Shown piece after piece: positions 26,380 through 35,029 of a stretch of 49,787 nt of DNA (the stretch's first letter is position 1; the number at the start of each line of letters is the position of its first letter). Under the pieces are notes generated by a model. It was not told the DNA's origin and did not search any database. It worked only from the letters and a program-made list of their open reading frames with translations. The DNA comes from an uncultured Formosa sp. Its GTDB lineage: Bacteria; Bacteroidota; Bacteroidia; Flavobacteriales; Flavobacteriaceae. The DNA lies in contig CAJXDP010000008.1 of the NCBI GenBank assembly GCA_913052445.1, positions 1 to 49,787 on the forward strand, written 5' to 3'. The position numbers and the translations under genes are program-made.

Positions 26380-27132
26380 TTAATTTCCAGCTTCTTGTTT
26401 GATCCAGTCATAACCTTTTTCTTCTAATTCAAATGCGAGTTCTTTGGTCCCTGACTTGACGATTTTACCGTTATATAATACATGCACAAAATCGGGGACT
26501 ATATAGTCCAGTAAGCGTTGGTAGTGCGTGATTATTACTACTGCATTTTCTTTTGATTTCAACTTGTTAACCCCATTTGCTACAATCCTAAGAGCGTCAA
26601 TATCTAACCCTGAATCTGTTTCATCCAAAATAGCTAATTTTGGTTCTAACATCGCCATTTGAAAAATCTCATTTCTTTTTTTTTCTCCACCAGAAAAACC
26701 TTGGTTCAAAGATCGAGATAAAAATTTTCGGTCAATCTCTAGCAGTTCAGATTTTTCACGAATTAGTTTTAGCATTTCTTTTGCAGGCATGTCCTCTAAT
26801 CCTTTTGATTTACGCATTTCGTTTAGAGATGTTTTTATGAAGTTAGTAACCGTTACTCCAGGTATTTCCACTGGGTATTGAAATGATAAAAAGATTCCTT
26901 TGTGTGCCCTTTCTTCAACAGAAAATTCGTCTATATTTTCGCCTTCTAAAGAGATTTCACCTTTTTCGACTTCGTATTCTTCTTTTCCAGCGATGACTGA
27001 GGCTAGCGTACTTTTCCCAGAACCATTAGGCCCCATAATAGCATGTACCTCGCCTGGTTTTATTTCTAGATTGATGCCTTTAAGTATTGACTTTTCGTCA
27101 ATATTTGCATGTAAATTAGTTATTTTTAACAT
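26380..27132 (-). CDS. sufC: Fe-S cluster assembly ATPase SufC
   Basis: A 250-residue ABC-type ATPase of the SufBC2D complex. Walker A is GPNGSGKSTL (about 34-43), the Q-loop is in LSFQYPVEIPG, the ABC signature is NQGFSGGEKKRNE, Walker B is LAILDETDSGLDID and the switch His is in VIITHYQRLL. It has no membrane segments, as expected for SufC. It starts two bases after the small lipoprotein gene that separates it from sufB, and precedes sufD by 17 bases. Confidence 0.97.
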   Translation of the reverse strand: MLKITNLHANIDEKSILKGINLEIKPGEVHAIMGPNGSGKSTLASVIAGKEEYEVEKGEISLEGENIDEFSVEERAHKGIFLSFQYPVEIPGVTVTNFIKTSLNEMRKSKGLEDMPAKEMLKLIREKSELLEIDRKFLSRSLNQGFSGGEKKRNEIFQMAMLEPKLAILDETDSGLDIDALRIVANGVNKLKSKENAVVIITHYQRLLDYIVPDFVHVLYNGKIVKSGTKELAFELEEKGYDWIKQEAGN

Positions 27133-27134
27133 AA

Positions 27135-27491
27135 TTATTTTGTGCCTAGTTTAAGTGTATTGTCTTCCATTTTTACAGATGAAACAGCTATAATTTCAAT
27201 AATTTCAATTTTGTTTTCCCATAAAATTTTAGCATCTTTTTTATTAGATATAATTCCGGATACTTCTACGCTGATCATATCTGTTTCATTATCTTTTAAT
27301 GGAGCTGCTTTTTTATTTAATTCTTTTGCTTTTGCATTCAGAAATACTCCATAAATTTGATTCTCACTTTGCAATACTGCAGCATCTTCAAAAAATATAT
27401 AGTTTCCCTTTATAGTACTAGGCCCATCATCATTTGTGTTTTTACAACTCAAAACAGAAGTTATTAAAAAAAATACTAATAATTTTTTCAT
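27135..27491 (-). CDS. Small lipoprotein between sufB and sufC
   Basis: A 118-residue predicted lipoprotein (TSVLSCKNTNDDG, Cys16) of no recognised family. The mature part is a compact, strand-rich domain with Lys-rich stretches (NAKAKELNKKAAPLKDNETD, SNKKDAKILWENKIEI). It is packed between sufB (10 bases) and sufC (two bases), so it is surely co-transcribed and translated with the scaffold genes. Flavobacterial suf operons often carry an unannotated gene at this place, as far as I recall. Why a secreted lipoprotein should be produced with the cytoplasmic scaffold is not known. Confidence 0.75.
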   Translation of the reverse strand: MKKLLVFFLITSVLSCKNTNDDGPSTIKGNYIFFEDAAVLQSENQIYGVFLNAKAKELNKKAAPLKDNETDMISVEVSGIISNKKDAKILWENKIEIIEIIAVSSVKMEDNTLKLGTK

Positions 27492-27501
27492 TTTTTCATT
27501 T

Positions 27502-28950
27502 TTATCCTACAGAACCTTCTAAGCTAATTTCTAATAACTTCTGCGCTTCAACAGCAAATTCCATAGGAAGTTTATTTAAAACATCTTTACTAAATCCATT
27601 AACAATTAGCGCAATTGCTTTTTCTGTCTCAATCCCTCGCTGGTTACAGTAAAATATCTGGTCTTCTCCAATTTTACTTGTGGTAGCTTCATGTTCAATT
27701 TGGGCAGTTTTGTTTTTGACTTCAATGTATGGAAATGTATGTGCGCCACAATCATTTCCCATCAATAGGCTGTCACACTGAGAAAAATTTCGTGCATTAT
27801 CAGCTCTAGAGCTTATTTGTACAAGACCTCTGTAACTATTTTGTGATTTACCCGCTGAAATTCCTTTACTAATAATCGTTGATTTGGTGTTTTTTCCCAG
27901 GTGTATCATTTTTGTTCCAGTGTCTGCTTGTTGGAAGTTATTAGTAACTGCAATAGAGTAAAACTCACCGGTGGAATTATCGCCTTTAAGTATACATGAT
28001 GGGTATTTCCATGTAACTGCACTGCCAGTTTCTACTTGAGTCCAAGAAATTTTAGCATCATTCTCACAGAGACCTCTTTTGGTTACAAAGTTGTAAACAC
28101 CCCCTATACCTTTTGCATTTCCTGGGTACCAGTTTTGCACAGTAGAGTATTTGATTTCAGCGGCATCTAGAGCTATTAGCTCTACAACAGCTGCATGTAA
28201 TTGATTTTCATCTCTACTAGGGGCTGTGCATCCTTCAAGATAACTAACGTAACTACCCTCATCCGCAACAAGAAGGGTACGCTCAAATTGACCAGTTCCT
28301 GCTTGATTTATTCTAAAGTAAGTTGATAGTTCCATAGGACATCTCACTCCCTTAGGAATATAACAAAAACTACCATCACTGAATACTGCACTGTTAAGTG
28401 CTGCATAATAATTGTCAGTTGTTGGAACGACTGTTCCAATGTATTTTTTAACGAGGTCTGGGTGTTCTTTAATAGCTTCAGAAATGCTCATAAAAATAAT
28501 ACCTTTTTCTCCTAAAGTCTTTTTAAATGTAGTAGATACAGACACAGAATCAACAACAATATCCATAGCGATATTATTCATTTTTTTCTGTTCATCTAAA
28601 GAGATGCCAAGCTTCTTGTACATCGTAAGTAAATCAGGATCAACATCCTCAAGTGTTTTGTTAGGGTCAACATCTATAGGAGCTGAGTAATAAGCAATTG
28701 CCTGAAAATCTGGTTTTTCATATTTCACGTTAGCCCAATCGGGTTCTTCCATGGCTTTCCATACTTTGAAAGCTTCTAAACGCCATTCAGTCATCCATCC
28801 AGGCTCCTCTTTTTTCTTTGAAATAGCTCTTACAATGGATTCATCTAAACCAATAGGGAATGTTTCAGAATCTATATCTGTATAAAAACCATATTCATAT
28901 TCCTTGGTTTTTAATTCTTCTCTTAAATCATCCTCTGTGTACTTACTCAT
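27502..28950 (-). CDS. sufB: Fe-S cluster assembly scaffold protein SufB
   Basis: A 482-residue scaffold subunit on which new iron-sulfur clusters form. Family hallmarks are [19 protein letters not shown]-type N-terminal sequence, [51 protein letters not shown], and the C-terminal [17 protein letters not shown] with [16 protein letters not shown]. The conserved Cys and Glu residues of the sulfur-accepting core look intact. It begins 18 bases after the sufA-type gene and is the second gene of the locus. Confidence 0.97.
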   Translation of the reverse strand: MSKYTEDDLREELKTKEYEYGFYTDIDSETFPIGLDESIVRAISKKKEEPGWMTEWRLEAFKVWKAMEEPDWANVKYEKPDFQAIAYYSAPIDVDPNKTLEDVDPDLLTMYKKLGISLDEQKKMNNIAMDIVVDSVSVSTTFKKTLGEKGIIFMSISEAIKEHPDLVKKYIGTVVPTTDNYYAALNSAVFSDGSFCYIPKGVRCPMELSTYFRINQAGTGQFERTLLVADEGSYVSYLEGCTAPSRDENQLHAAVVELIALDAAEIKYSTVQNWYPGNAKGIGGVYNFVTKRGLCENDAKISWTQVETGSAVTWKYPSCILKGDNSTGEFYSIAVTNNFQQADTGTKMIHLGKNTKSTIISKGISAGKSQNSYRGLVQISSRADNARNFSQCDSLLMGNDCGAHTFPYIEVKNKTAQIEHEATTSKIGEDQIFYCNQRGIETEKAIALIVNGFSKDVLNKLPMEFAVEAQKLLEISLEGSVG

Positions 28951-28968
28951 ACCGCCAATAAAATTATG

Positions 28969-29298
28969 TTATAAGGAAAAAGATTCTCCACACCCACAAG
29001 TACGATTAGCATTGGGGTTATTAAATACAAACCCTGCTCCATTCAGTCCACCTGAATACTCTAGTGTAGTTCCTATAAGATATAGAAAACTTTTAGTGTC
29101 TACAATGATTTTTACGCCATTATCTTCGAATAGCTTATCGCCTTTAATCTGGGATTTATCAAACTTTAAGTCATAAGATAGTCCAGAGCACCCTCCACTT
29201 TTAACGCCAACTCTGACATAGTCTTTGCTAGGGTCAAAACCATCTTCTTGCATTAATTGCAAGACTTTACTTTTTGCTGTTTCTGATACTTTTATCAT
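28969..29298 (-). CDS. A-type Fe-S carrier (SufA/IscA family)
   Basis: A 109-residue HesB/IscA-type carrier that accepts clusters and delivers them to target proteins. The three ligand cysteines are visible: one in KSGGCSGLSYDLKF and two in NRTCGCGESF near the C-terminus. It heads the suf locus, so by context it is the SufA-type member, though sequence alone cannot separate SufA, IscA and ErpA. About 105 bases separate it from the di-heme peroxidase gene; this gap should hold the suf promoter, where only weak -7-like matches such as TATATTTA were seen on the minus strand. Confidence 0.95.
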   Translation of the reverse strand: MIKVSETAKSKVLQLMQEDGFDPSKDYVRVGVKSGGCSGLSYDLKFDKSQIKGDKLFEDNGVKIIVDTKSFLYLIGTTLEYSGGLNGAGFVFNNPNANRTCGCGESFSL

Positions 29299-29403
29299 AA
29301 TGCTTTAATAGCTGCTTTCCAAATAGTGAGTAAATATACAACATAAGGAGGGGATAACCATAAACCCTAACATTATATTAATATATCAGCATATAGGTTT
29401 TAC

Positions 29404-30480
29404 CTATGGATTTGAAAAATTTGGATTGTTTATAAAGTCATCGTCAGTTAAAGTTAGCAGAAAGGCTTTAAGGTTTGCTTTTTCCTCTGGGTTTAGTTGC
29501 ACACCTCCTTGGCTAACGTTTTTCATTAAAGGATCAATAGTGGGTGAGTTTTGTAGGCCTTCGCTGTAGTGGTTAATTACTTCGTCTATAGTTGAAAATC
29601 GTCCGTCATGCATATAGGGAGCTGTGTATATTAAGTTTCTTAAAGATGGCGATTTAAATTTACCATTATCTGAAGGATCTCCAGTGATACCTCCAAGACC
29701 TAGGTCTGTTACGTTTGAATCTAAACCGTTATTGTGAAATTTATTGTCAGTCCACAAGGGATTATTTTCACTACCATGACAGTGAAAACAATCGCCTTTT
29801 GATTCATCCATAAAAATATTAAATCCTTCGATCTCCTGAACTGTTAAGCTGCTAGTTCCCACTAAATAGGCATCAAATTTTGAATTTGCAGAAATAAGAG
29901 TCCTTTCAAACTGAGCAATAGCTTTAGCAACTAAAACGGAATCAATTATGCTATTCCCAAAAGCAGCTTCAAAGAGTTGTGGGTAATCTGAATCTTGTAA
30001 AATTTTTTCTGATACTTCAGGCCAAGAGGTGTGCATTTCAATAGGGTTTGTAACGGGCTCAAAGGCTTGGTTTTCAAGTCCAGATTCGCGACCATCCCAG
30101 AAAAATTGATCTTCATAATTCCATGCTAAATTAAATAATGGCATTGAGTTTCTACTGCCAGTAAACCCATCAATTCCTGCGCTAAATCGGTTACTATCTG
30201 TAAATGCATTTATGGGGTTATGGCAGCTTGCACATGCTTGGGTATTGTCCGCAGACAATATTGGATCATAAAATAACTTCCTTCCAAGCATTATACCTTC
30301 TTCTGTCTGTGGATTGTTGGGAGGTATAATTGGATTGATAATTAGGGACTCAAATAATTGAGGTATTTGTAGAGGACTGGGAGTTGTTGCATTCACATAA
30401 GAATTCACGGATTCTTTATCGCACGACAAGACTAGGAGTGTAAATAAAAACAAGATTGTATTTGCTTTCAGAGTCTTCAT
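29404..30480 (-). CDS. Di-heme cytochrome c peroxidase/MauG-type lipoprotein (MbnH-like)
   Basis: A 358-residue exported di-heme c-type protein of the CcpA/MauG superfamily, anchored as a lipoprotein (LVLSCDKES, Cys20). Haem-binding motifs are CASCH (83-87) and CFHCH (231-235). Other family features are GRKLFYDPILS, RNSMPLFNLAW, FFWDGRESGLE, QFERTLIS, and the C-terminal KSPSLRNLIYTAPYMHDGR. It starts six bases after an MbnP-family gene. In characterised MbnH-MbnP pairs, MbnH uses peroxide to turn a Trp of MbnP into kynurenine, creating a copper site. The pairing makes this the likely role; general peroxide removal is the alternative. Confidence 0.9.
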   Translation of the reverse strand: MKTLKANTILFLFTLLVLSCDKESVNSYVNATTPSPLQIPQLFESLIINPIIPPNNPQTEEGIMLGRKLFYDPILSADNTQACASCHNPINAFTDSNRFSAGIDGFTGSRNSMPLFNLAWNYEDQFFWDGRESGLENQAFEPVTNPIEMHTSWPEVSEKILQDSDYPQLFEAAFGNSIIDSVLVAKAIAQFERTLISANSKFDAYLVGTSSLTVQEIEGFNIFMDESKGDCFHCHGSENNPLWTDNKFHNNGLDSNVTDLGLGGITGDPSDNGKFKSPSLRNLIYTAPYMHDGRFSTIDEVINHYSEGLQNSPTIDPLMKNVSQGGVQLNPEEKANLKAFLLTLTDDDFINNPNFSNP

Positions 30481-30486
30481 TATATT

Positions 30487-31257
30487 TTAGTCATTACTTA
30501 TCAAAGTAAATGCATTTTGTCCATTCTCATACATCATTATTTGAGCCTCAGAATTTGGCATTAGCATTTGATTAAATTCGTTAAGGTTCCATGTGTTTGG
30601 ATTTTTAAACCATTCAGCAATATTCATGGCAATATTTATGTCAGTATCTGGTTCAATATTAACAGTTCCCAGATTTACTTTAAAGAAAGTATCTTGAGTA
30701 AAACTAGGGGTGTCTCCTGGATTGTCTACAGCCCTAATAGCATGGTAATTATATCCTTGTTCTTCATTTTGACCGTTTAAAAATCTCCCATCTAACTGTA
30801 GGTAATGATAGCCACCACCAAGCATAGAAGGAACGTTCCATGATTTCGAATTTAAATCAGTATAAATACCGTCGATGTTTTTTTCATTTGTGAATCCAAA
30901 AGTAAATGAAATATTAATATAAGTCCCAGTTTCAATTAGGTCTATAGGCATGTGTAATAAAGTATTTTCGTTTGATAAGTCTACTAGGCTGTAACCATCC
31001 ATTGTAATTATTTGTCCATTATTTTTTGTCAATTCAATATCAGAAATAAGGTAACGTAAGCGCTCAATACTTACAATATTTCCATAAGCGTTTGTATAAT
31101 TTAATGTGTTGAAGTTTGAGCTGGTGATCTCGATTTCGTCCCAATTATGAATAAACTTCAAATTTATAGTTGTTTGATGTGTAAGGTTTTTCTCATCAGT
31201 GTTACAGCTAGAAACCATTAAAAGTGCTAAGGCTAAAAAAATAGGATTCAGTTTCAT
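30487..31257 (-). CDS. MbnP-family metal-binding lipoprotein
   Basis: A 256-residue lipoprotein (LMVSSC, Cys18) of the MbnP family. Family-like features are the first strand LKFIHNWDEIEI, SIERLRYLISDIEL, YSLVDLSNENT, the segment SWNVPSMLGGGYHYLQLDGRF and a following YNYHAI. Candidate target Trp residues for oxidation by the neighbouring di-heme enzyme are Trp39, Trp140, Trp216 and Trp223; which one, if any, is modified cannot be read here. Its start overlaps the stop of the upstream propeller gene by four bases, and the peroxidase gene follows after six. Known MbnP binds copper after kynurenine formation; copper use here is inference. Confidence 0.8.
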   Translation of the reverse strand: MKLNPIFLALALLMVSSCNTDEKNLTHQTTINLKFIHNWDEIEITSSNFNTLNYTNAYGNIVSIERLRYLISDIELTKNNGQIITMDGYSLVDLSNENTLLHMPIDLIETGTYINISFTFGFTNEKNIDGIYTDLNSKSWNVPSMLGGGYHYLQLDGRFLNGQNEEQGYNYHAIRAVDNPGDTPSFTQDTFFKVNLGTVNIEPDTDINIAMNIAEWFKNPNTWNLNEFNQMLMPNSEAQIMMYENGQNAFTLISND

Positions 31258-32606
31258 TTTGTCTTGAGTATTAAAAGATCTGTAAAGCCTTTGTTTTGTT
31301 GAATATCTTCATTTGAGCTGCTAGAGTCTCCAACAGCGACAATAGAACCGTCTGTTAGTTCGACGGCTCCGTAGAAAAAGTCAACCTCACTCCCTCCAAT
31401 TGTTTTTTGCCACTCTAGCTCACCGTTGCCATTTATTTTAAGAATTAAAGCATCGTTTTGGCCATTATTATTACTTAGGTCGCCATCGTAACTTCTTGAA
31501 CTTCCTGCTATTAAAAATCCATCATCCACTGTTTTTGAAACGGACCTTCCGACGTCAAAGTTACTCCCCCCTAATGTTTTCTCCCATATTAAAGCCCCCT
31601 CAGGGCTGATTTTTATTATCCATAAATCAGCAGCTCCATTGTTTTGAGAAACATCTAAATTAGCACTTCTAGTATCTCCAACAACTAAATAATTACCATC
31701 AGCCGTTTGACTAATTGAGCGCGCTTCATCAACTTGGTCTCCTCCAAATGATTTTTCCCAAATAATAGCTCCAGTTTCAGAGAGTTTAATCACCCAGAAA
31801 TCATAAGCCCCTTTAGTGTTTGAGACATCAACATCTCCACTATCCGATGAGCCTACAACTATATATCCGCTATCATTTGTTTGAATGGCATCGTAAGCAG
31901 TGTCTGTAAAAGTTCCTCCGTAATAGTTGCTCCATTCTTTAATACCGTTGGCATTTAATTTAATCACCCAATAGTCTCCACCAGCGTGCCGATATTGTAT
32001 GTTTGACAACCGATTCCCAAGGCCATTTGATGCTGACACGTCCAATACACCAGATAGAAAAAAGCCATTGTCGTTTGTTTGTATAATAGAGTAAGGGATG
32101 TCACTTCCTGGGTATCCAAATGAGTAATCCCAAGAGATGGATCCATTTTCATCTAATTTAGTTATCCAAAAGTCATCATATCCCGCATTTTCTGAAACAT
32201 CTCCGTCTGAACTTTTACTTTTTCCAATAATTGCATAACCGCCGTCATTTGTCTGAATTAAGTTAGTGCCGCGATCGTCGGCAGTCCCACCATATGTTTT
32301 TTGCCATTCCAACAAATTTGAGGCATTAAACTTGAGAAGCCAGTAATCATAGGATTCATTAGATTTCCCTTCGACATCCCCATCCATGCTTTGAGTATGA
32401 CCTATAACAGCATAGCCACCATCTTGCGTCTGAATCACAGATTGCGCGCCTTCATTTTTGGTGCCTCCTAAAGTTAAAATTGAATCAATTTCTAGAGTAA
32501 AATTATCAACTCTTTCTGGATCATTATCTTCAGAGCAATTAAATACAATTATGCTAGTAATCAAACAAATCAATAATGAAGAACAGTTGTAAGTATTAAA
32601 ATGCAT
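31254..32606 (-). CDS. Seven-repeat beta-propeller surface lipoprotein
   Basis: A 450-residue lipoprotein (IVFNCSEDNDPE, Cys about 24; the acidic stretch after Cys resembles the flavobacterial surface export signal). The mature protein is seven repeats of about 58 residues following the pattern W-x-K-x-x-GG-x(3)D...IxQTxDGGY-x(3)G-x-S-x-S...GDV-x(2)N-x-G-x(2)D-x-WI-x-KL. Such repeats form a propeller and are often annotated only as hypothetical or T9SS proteins; no enzyme motif was seen. It follows the choice-of-anchor B gene by 11 bases and overlaps the MbnP-family start by four, so it belongs firmly to that operon. Confidence 0.85.
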   Translation of the reverse strand: MHFNTYNCSSLLICLITSIIVFNCSEDNDPERVDNFTLEIDSILTLGGTKNEGAQSVIQTQDGGYAVIGHTQSMDGDVEGKSNESYDYWLLKFNASNLLEWQKTYGGTADDRGTNLIQTNDGGYAIIGKSKSSDGDVSENAGYDDFWITKLDENGSISWDYSFGYPGSDIPYSIIQTNDNGFFLSGVLDVSASNGLGNRLSNIQYRHAGGDYWVIKLNANGIKEWSNYYGGTFTDTAYDAIQTNDSGYIVVGSSDSGDVDVSNTKGAYDFWVIKLSETGAIIWEKSFGGDQVDEARSISQTADGNYLVVGDTRSANLDVSQNNGAADLWIIKISPEGALIWEKTLGGSNFDVGRSVSKTVDDGFLIAGSSRSYDGDLSNNNGQNDALILKINGNGELEWQKTIGGSEVDFFYGAVELTDGSIVAVGDSSSSNEDIQQNKGFTDLLILKTK

Positions 32607-32617
32607 GGCTTAAAAAA

Positions 32618-33853
32618 TTAAAAATCACTTCTTCTTACAATAAACAAACCTCTATCTATGTCACTGATAATTATGTTTTCACTAGTGAAAAATGGGTATA
32701 CATTCCAAACTCCATCAAATGCTGCACTGTCATTTTCTGGATATGTATCAAAAAAACCAATTTCAGAAATGGTGTTGTTTGCAATTTGAGATAAATCTAA
32801 CACTCGAATGCCTGCCGTATAATTTGCTAAATAATAATTATCTCCAAAAGGATATCCATTGTGATCAATGGCTAGAGTAGATCCTAAATAATCAAAATCA
32901 TAAACGGGGTTGTCTAAGTCGGAAAAATTAAAAATGAGTGTACGGGTATTTGTTCCAATATTTAATTCATCGAGCTCATCGCCTACAATAAAATGATTCA
33001 GATCTTCAGTAAACCATCCTTGGTGGGTATATCCAATATTTGAATACCCTACAGTTGAAATCGTGATTGGATTAGCTTTGTCAGTAACATCGGCTATTAC
33101 AATCTCATTTTCATTGCTTCCTACTAATATTTCTTTTCCAATGTGATCTGTGTCAGGCCCAGAATAATTAATAACTTGAGCATCGTGAGAATAACCTTCT
33201 TCTCCAAATCCCCCTTCAAAAATGGGTGCAGTAGGGTTTTGTATATTAATAAAAAGGGCACCTCCAGAAAAAGGTCCATTCCGATTTGCTCCTACTACGT
33301 AAGCATACCCAGACTCTTCATTAATTACAATATTATGGGCGCTCCCGAAGTCTGTAAAATGAGTGTCAGCAGTGAATATCTCTGGGGCATCATTAACGTC
33401 TCTAAGTCTAGTAAGGTCAAAAACTTGCATACCGTGCCCAGACGCTTCACTTACAATAAAGGCATGATTTTGATATACTTTTATGTCTCTCCATGAGCTA
33501 TTTACAGTTGCCGTTGGAAGTACACCAATCAAGACAGGCAAAGAAGGGTTGCTAATGTCTACAAAAGCAGCGTGAGAGGAAAGCCCAACTAAAGCATATT
33601 CCTTGTTTGTATTTGGGTCGGTCCATCCCCATGAATCATTTCCTGCAAGATTTCCATTATTGATGCCTTCGGGAGTTAAGTCTTGTAAAGACAAGTAACT
33701 CATAAGGTCATACCCGCTACATGGATATATATCAGCCATTCCATTTTCACATGGCCATGTGGCATTATAGGAAGGAGCCCATTCATAGGGTTCATTATCA
33801 CATGAGATTGATAGTCCAATAAAAACAGATATAATTAAAAATGGGAATTTCAT
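32618..33853 (-). CDS. Choice-of-anchor B family (LVIVD-repeat) lipoprotein
   Basis: A 411-residue lipoprotein (IGLSISCDNEPYE, Cys18) matching the choice-of-anchor B family. Markers are GNDSWGWTDPNTNKEYAL, FVDISNPSLPVLIG, SSWRDIKVYQNHAFIVSE, GMQVFDLTRLRDV, SAHNIVINEESGYAY, EGYSHDAQVI, YTHQGWFTEDLNHF and the C-terminal SDIDRGLFIVR. It is a propeller of LVIVD-type blades with several conserved His residues (SAHN, SHDA, THQG) that could form a metal or ligand site. Here the anchor is an N-terminal lipid, with no sorting domain at the C-terminus. It is the first gene of the four-lipoprotein operon ending in the MbnP/MbnH-type pair. Biochemical function unknown. Confidence 0.88.
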   Translation of the reverse strand: MKFPFLIISVFIGLSISCDNEPYEWAPSYNATWPCENGMADIYPCSGYDLMSYLSLQDLTPEGINNGNLAGNDSWGWTDPNTNKEYALVGLSSHAAFVDISNPSLPVLIGVLPTATVNSSWRDIKVYQNHAFIVSEASGHGMQVFDLTRLRDVNDAPEIFTADTHFTDFGSAHNIVINEESGYAYVVGANRNGPFSGGALFINIQNPTAPIFEGGFGEEGYSHDAQVINYSGPDTDHIGKEILVGSNENEIVIADVTDKANPITISTVGYSNIGYTHQGWFTEDLNHFIVGDELDELNIGTNTRTLIFNFSDLDNPVYDFDYLGSTLAIDHNGYPFGDNYYLANYTAGIRVLDLSQIANNTISEIGFFDTYPENDSAAFDGVWNVYPFFTSENIIISDIDRGLFIVRRSDF

Positions 33854-33955
33854 ATAAAGACTAAATATAACATCTAATCTACATTAAAAACACAAAACAA
33901 ATTCAAAACTATAGAATTACTTAAGAAATCTGTCTGAAATCAACCAAAAGCGCCT

Positions 33956-33963
33956 TATTTTTG
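33956..33963 (+). promoter_or_regulatory. -7 box four bases from the thiL start codon
   Basis: TATTTTTG-CAAT-ATG: an exact TAnnTTTG match ending four bases before the ATG, the same geometry as sufE. It predicts a leaderless or nearly leaderless thiL transcript. No clear -33 element was found. Confidence 0.5.
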
Positions 33964-33967
33964 CAAT

Positions 33968-35029
33968 ATGATAGAAGATAAAAATCAAAAACAAACATCT
34001 CTTGACTCGCTAGGAGAATTTGGGTTAATAGATCATTTAACTAAAAAATTTTCCGTTAAAAACGCCTCAACCTTAAAAGGGATTGGAGATGACGCGGCCG
34101 TGTTAAATTTTAAAAACAAATCGGTTGTATTAACAACTGATTTATTATTGGAAGGAATTCATTTTGATTTAAGCTATATGCCTTTAAAACACTTGGGTTA
34201 TAAAGCAGTCGTAGTTAATTTATCTGATGTTTATGCAATGAATGCTAATGCAACACAAATAACAGTTTCTATTGCTGTTTCTAATCGGTTTACGTTGGAG
34301 GCTTTGGAAGCCCTTTATGATGGAATCTATAAGGCTGCTGAGGCGTATGGAGTTGATGTTGTTGGCGGCGATACTACTTCTTCTAAAACAGGTCTTATGA
34401 TTTCTGTCACGGCTCTTGGTGATGTGGATTTAGAGTCTGTAGTAAAGCGTAGTGGTGCTCAATCGAATGATTTATTAGTAGTTAGTGGTGATTTAGGTGG
34501 AGCTTATTTAGGGCTTCAAGTTTTGGAACGTGAAAAACAGGTTTTTAAAGTGAATCCAAATAGTCAGCCTGATTTAGACACTTATACTTATATCATTGAA
34601 CGTCAATTAAAACCAGAAGCTCGAAAGGATATTGTAAAGCTTCTTAAAGACCTTGATGTTTTGCCAACTTCTATGATTGATATTAGTGACGGTTTGTCTT
34701 CAGAAATTATCCACTTATGTAAACAGAGTAAGGTAGGGTGTGATTTATATGAAACAAAAATTCCTTTAGATCCCCAAGTGATATCAACATGTGAAGAATT
34801 TAATATGGACAGTACTACAGTTGCTCTTAATGGAGGTGAAGATTATGAACTCTTAATGACAATTTCTCAGCAGGATTTCCCAAAAATTAAAGCTAATCCC
34901 AACTTAACGGTTATTGGGTATATGACCGATTTAAGTAATGGGATGAACTTAGTCACTCGTGGAGAAGCTAAAATTCCTTTGACCGCTCAGGGCTGGAATC
35001 CTTTGGGACCAGAACCTAAAGATCATTGA
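33968..35029 (+). CDS. thiL: Thiamine-monophosphate kinase
   Basis: Phosphorylates thiamine monophosphate to the active cofactor thiamine diphosphate; cytoplasmic, 353 residues. Family motifs in order: GEFGLIDHL, GIGDDAAVL, TTDLLLEGIHFD, GYKAVVVNLSDVYAM, GVDVVGGDTTSSK, RSGAQSNDLLVVSGDLGGAYLGL, MIDISDGLSSEI and LNGGEDYELL. All nucleotide and Mg-binding Asp positions look intact. The gene is monocistronic here, divergent from the choice-of-anchor B operon; its last 14 bases overlap the end of the convergent gldD. Confidence 0.96.
   Translation: MIEDKNQKQTSLDSLGEFGLIDHLTKKFSVKNASTLKGIGDDAAVLNFKNKSVVLTTDLLLEGIHFDLSYMPLKHLGYKAVVVNLSDVYAMNANATQITVSIAVSNRFTLEALEALYDGIYKAAEAYGVDVVGGDTTSSKTGLMISVTALGDVDLESVVKRSGAQSNDLLVVSGDLGGAYLGLQVLEREKQVFKVNPNSQPDLDTYTYIIERQLKPEARKDIVKLLKDLDVLPTSMIDISDGLSSEIIHLCKQSKVGCDLYETKIPLDPQVISTCEEFNMDSTTVALNGGEDYELLMTISQQDFPKIKANPNLTVIGYMTDLSNGMNLVTRGEAKIPLTAQGWNPLGPEPKDH

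Noticed and set aside
28412-29176. Two plus-strand open frames of about 90 codons opposite sufB and the sufA-type gene
   Set aside because: Both are antisense to strongly conserved genes and show no protein-like composition.
29393-29407. Small inverted repeat ATAGGT-TTT-ACCTAT at the end of the di-heme peroxidase gene
   Set aside because: Six-base arms with no T run on the minus strand; too weak to call a terminator.
33143-33496. Open frame of 117 codons on the plus strand opposite the choice-of-anchor B gene
   Set aside because: It lies wholly inside a well-supported gene on the other strand, has no recognisable motif and no promoter or clear start context.
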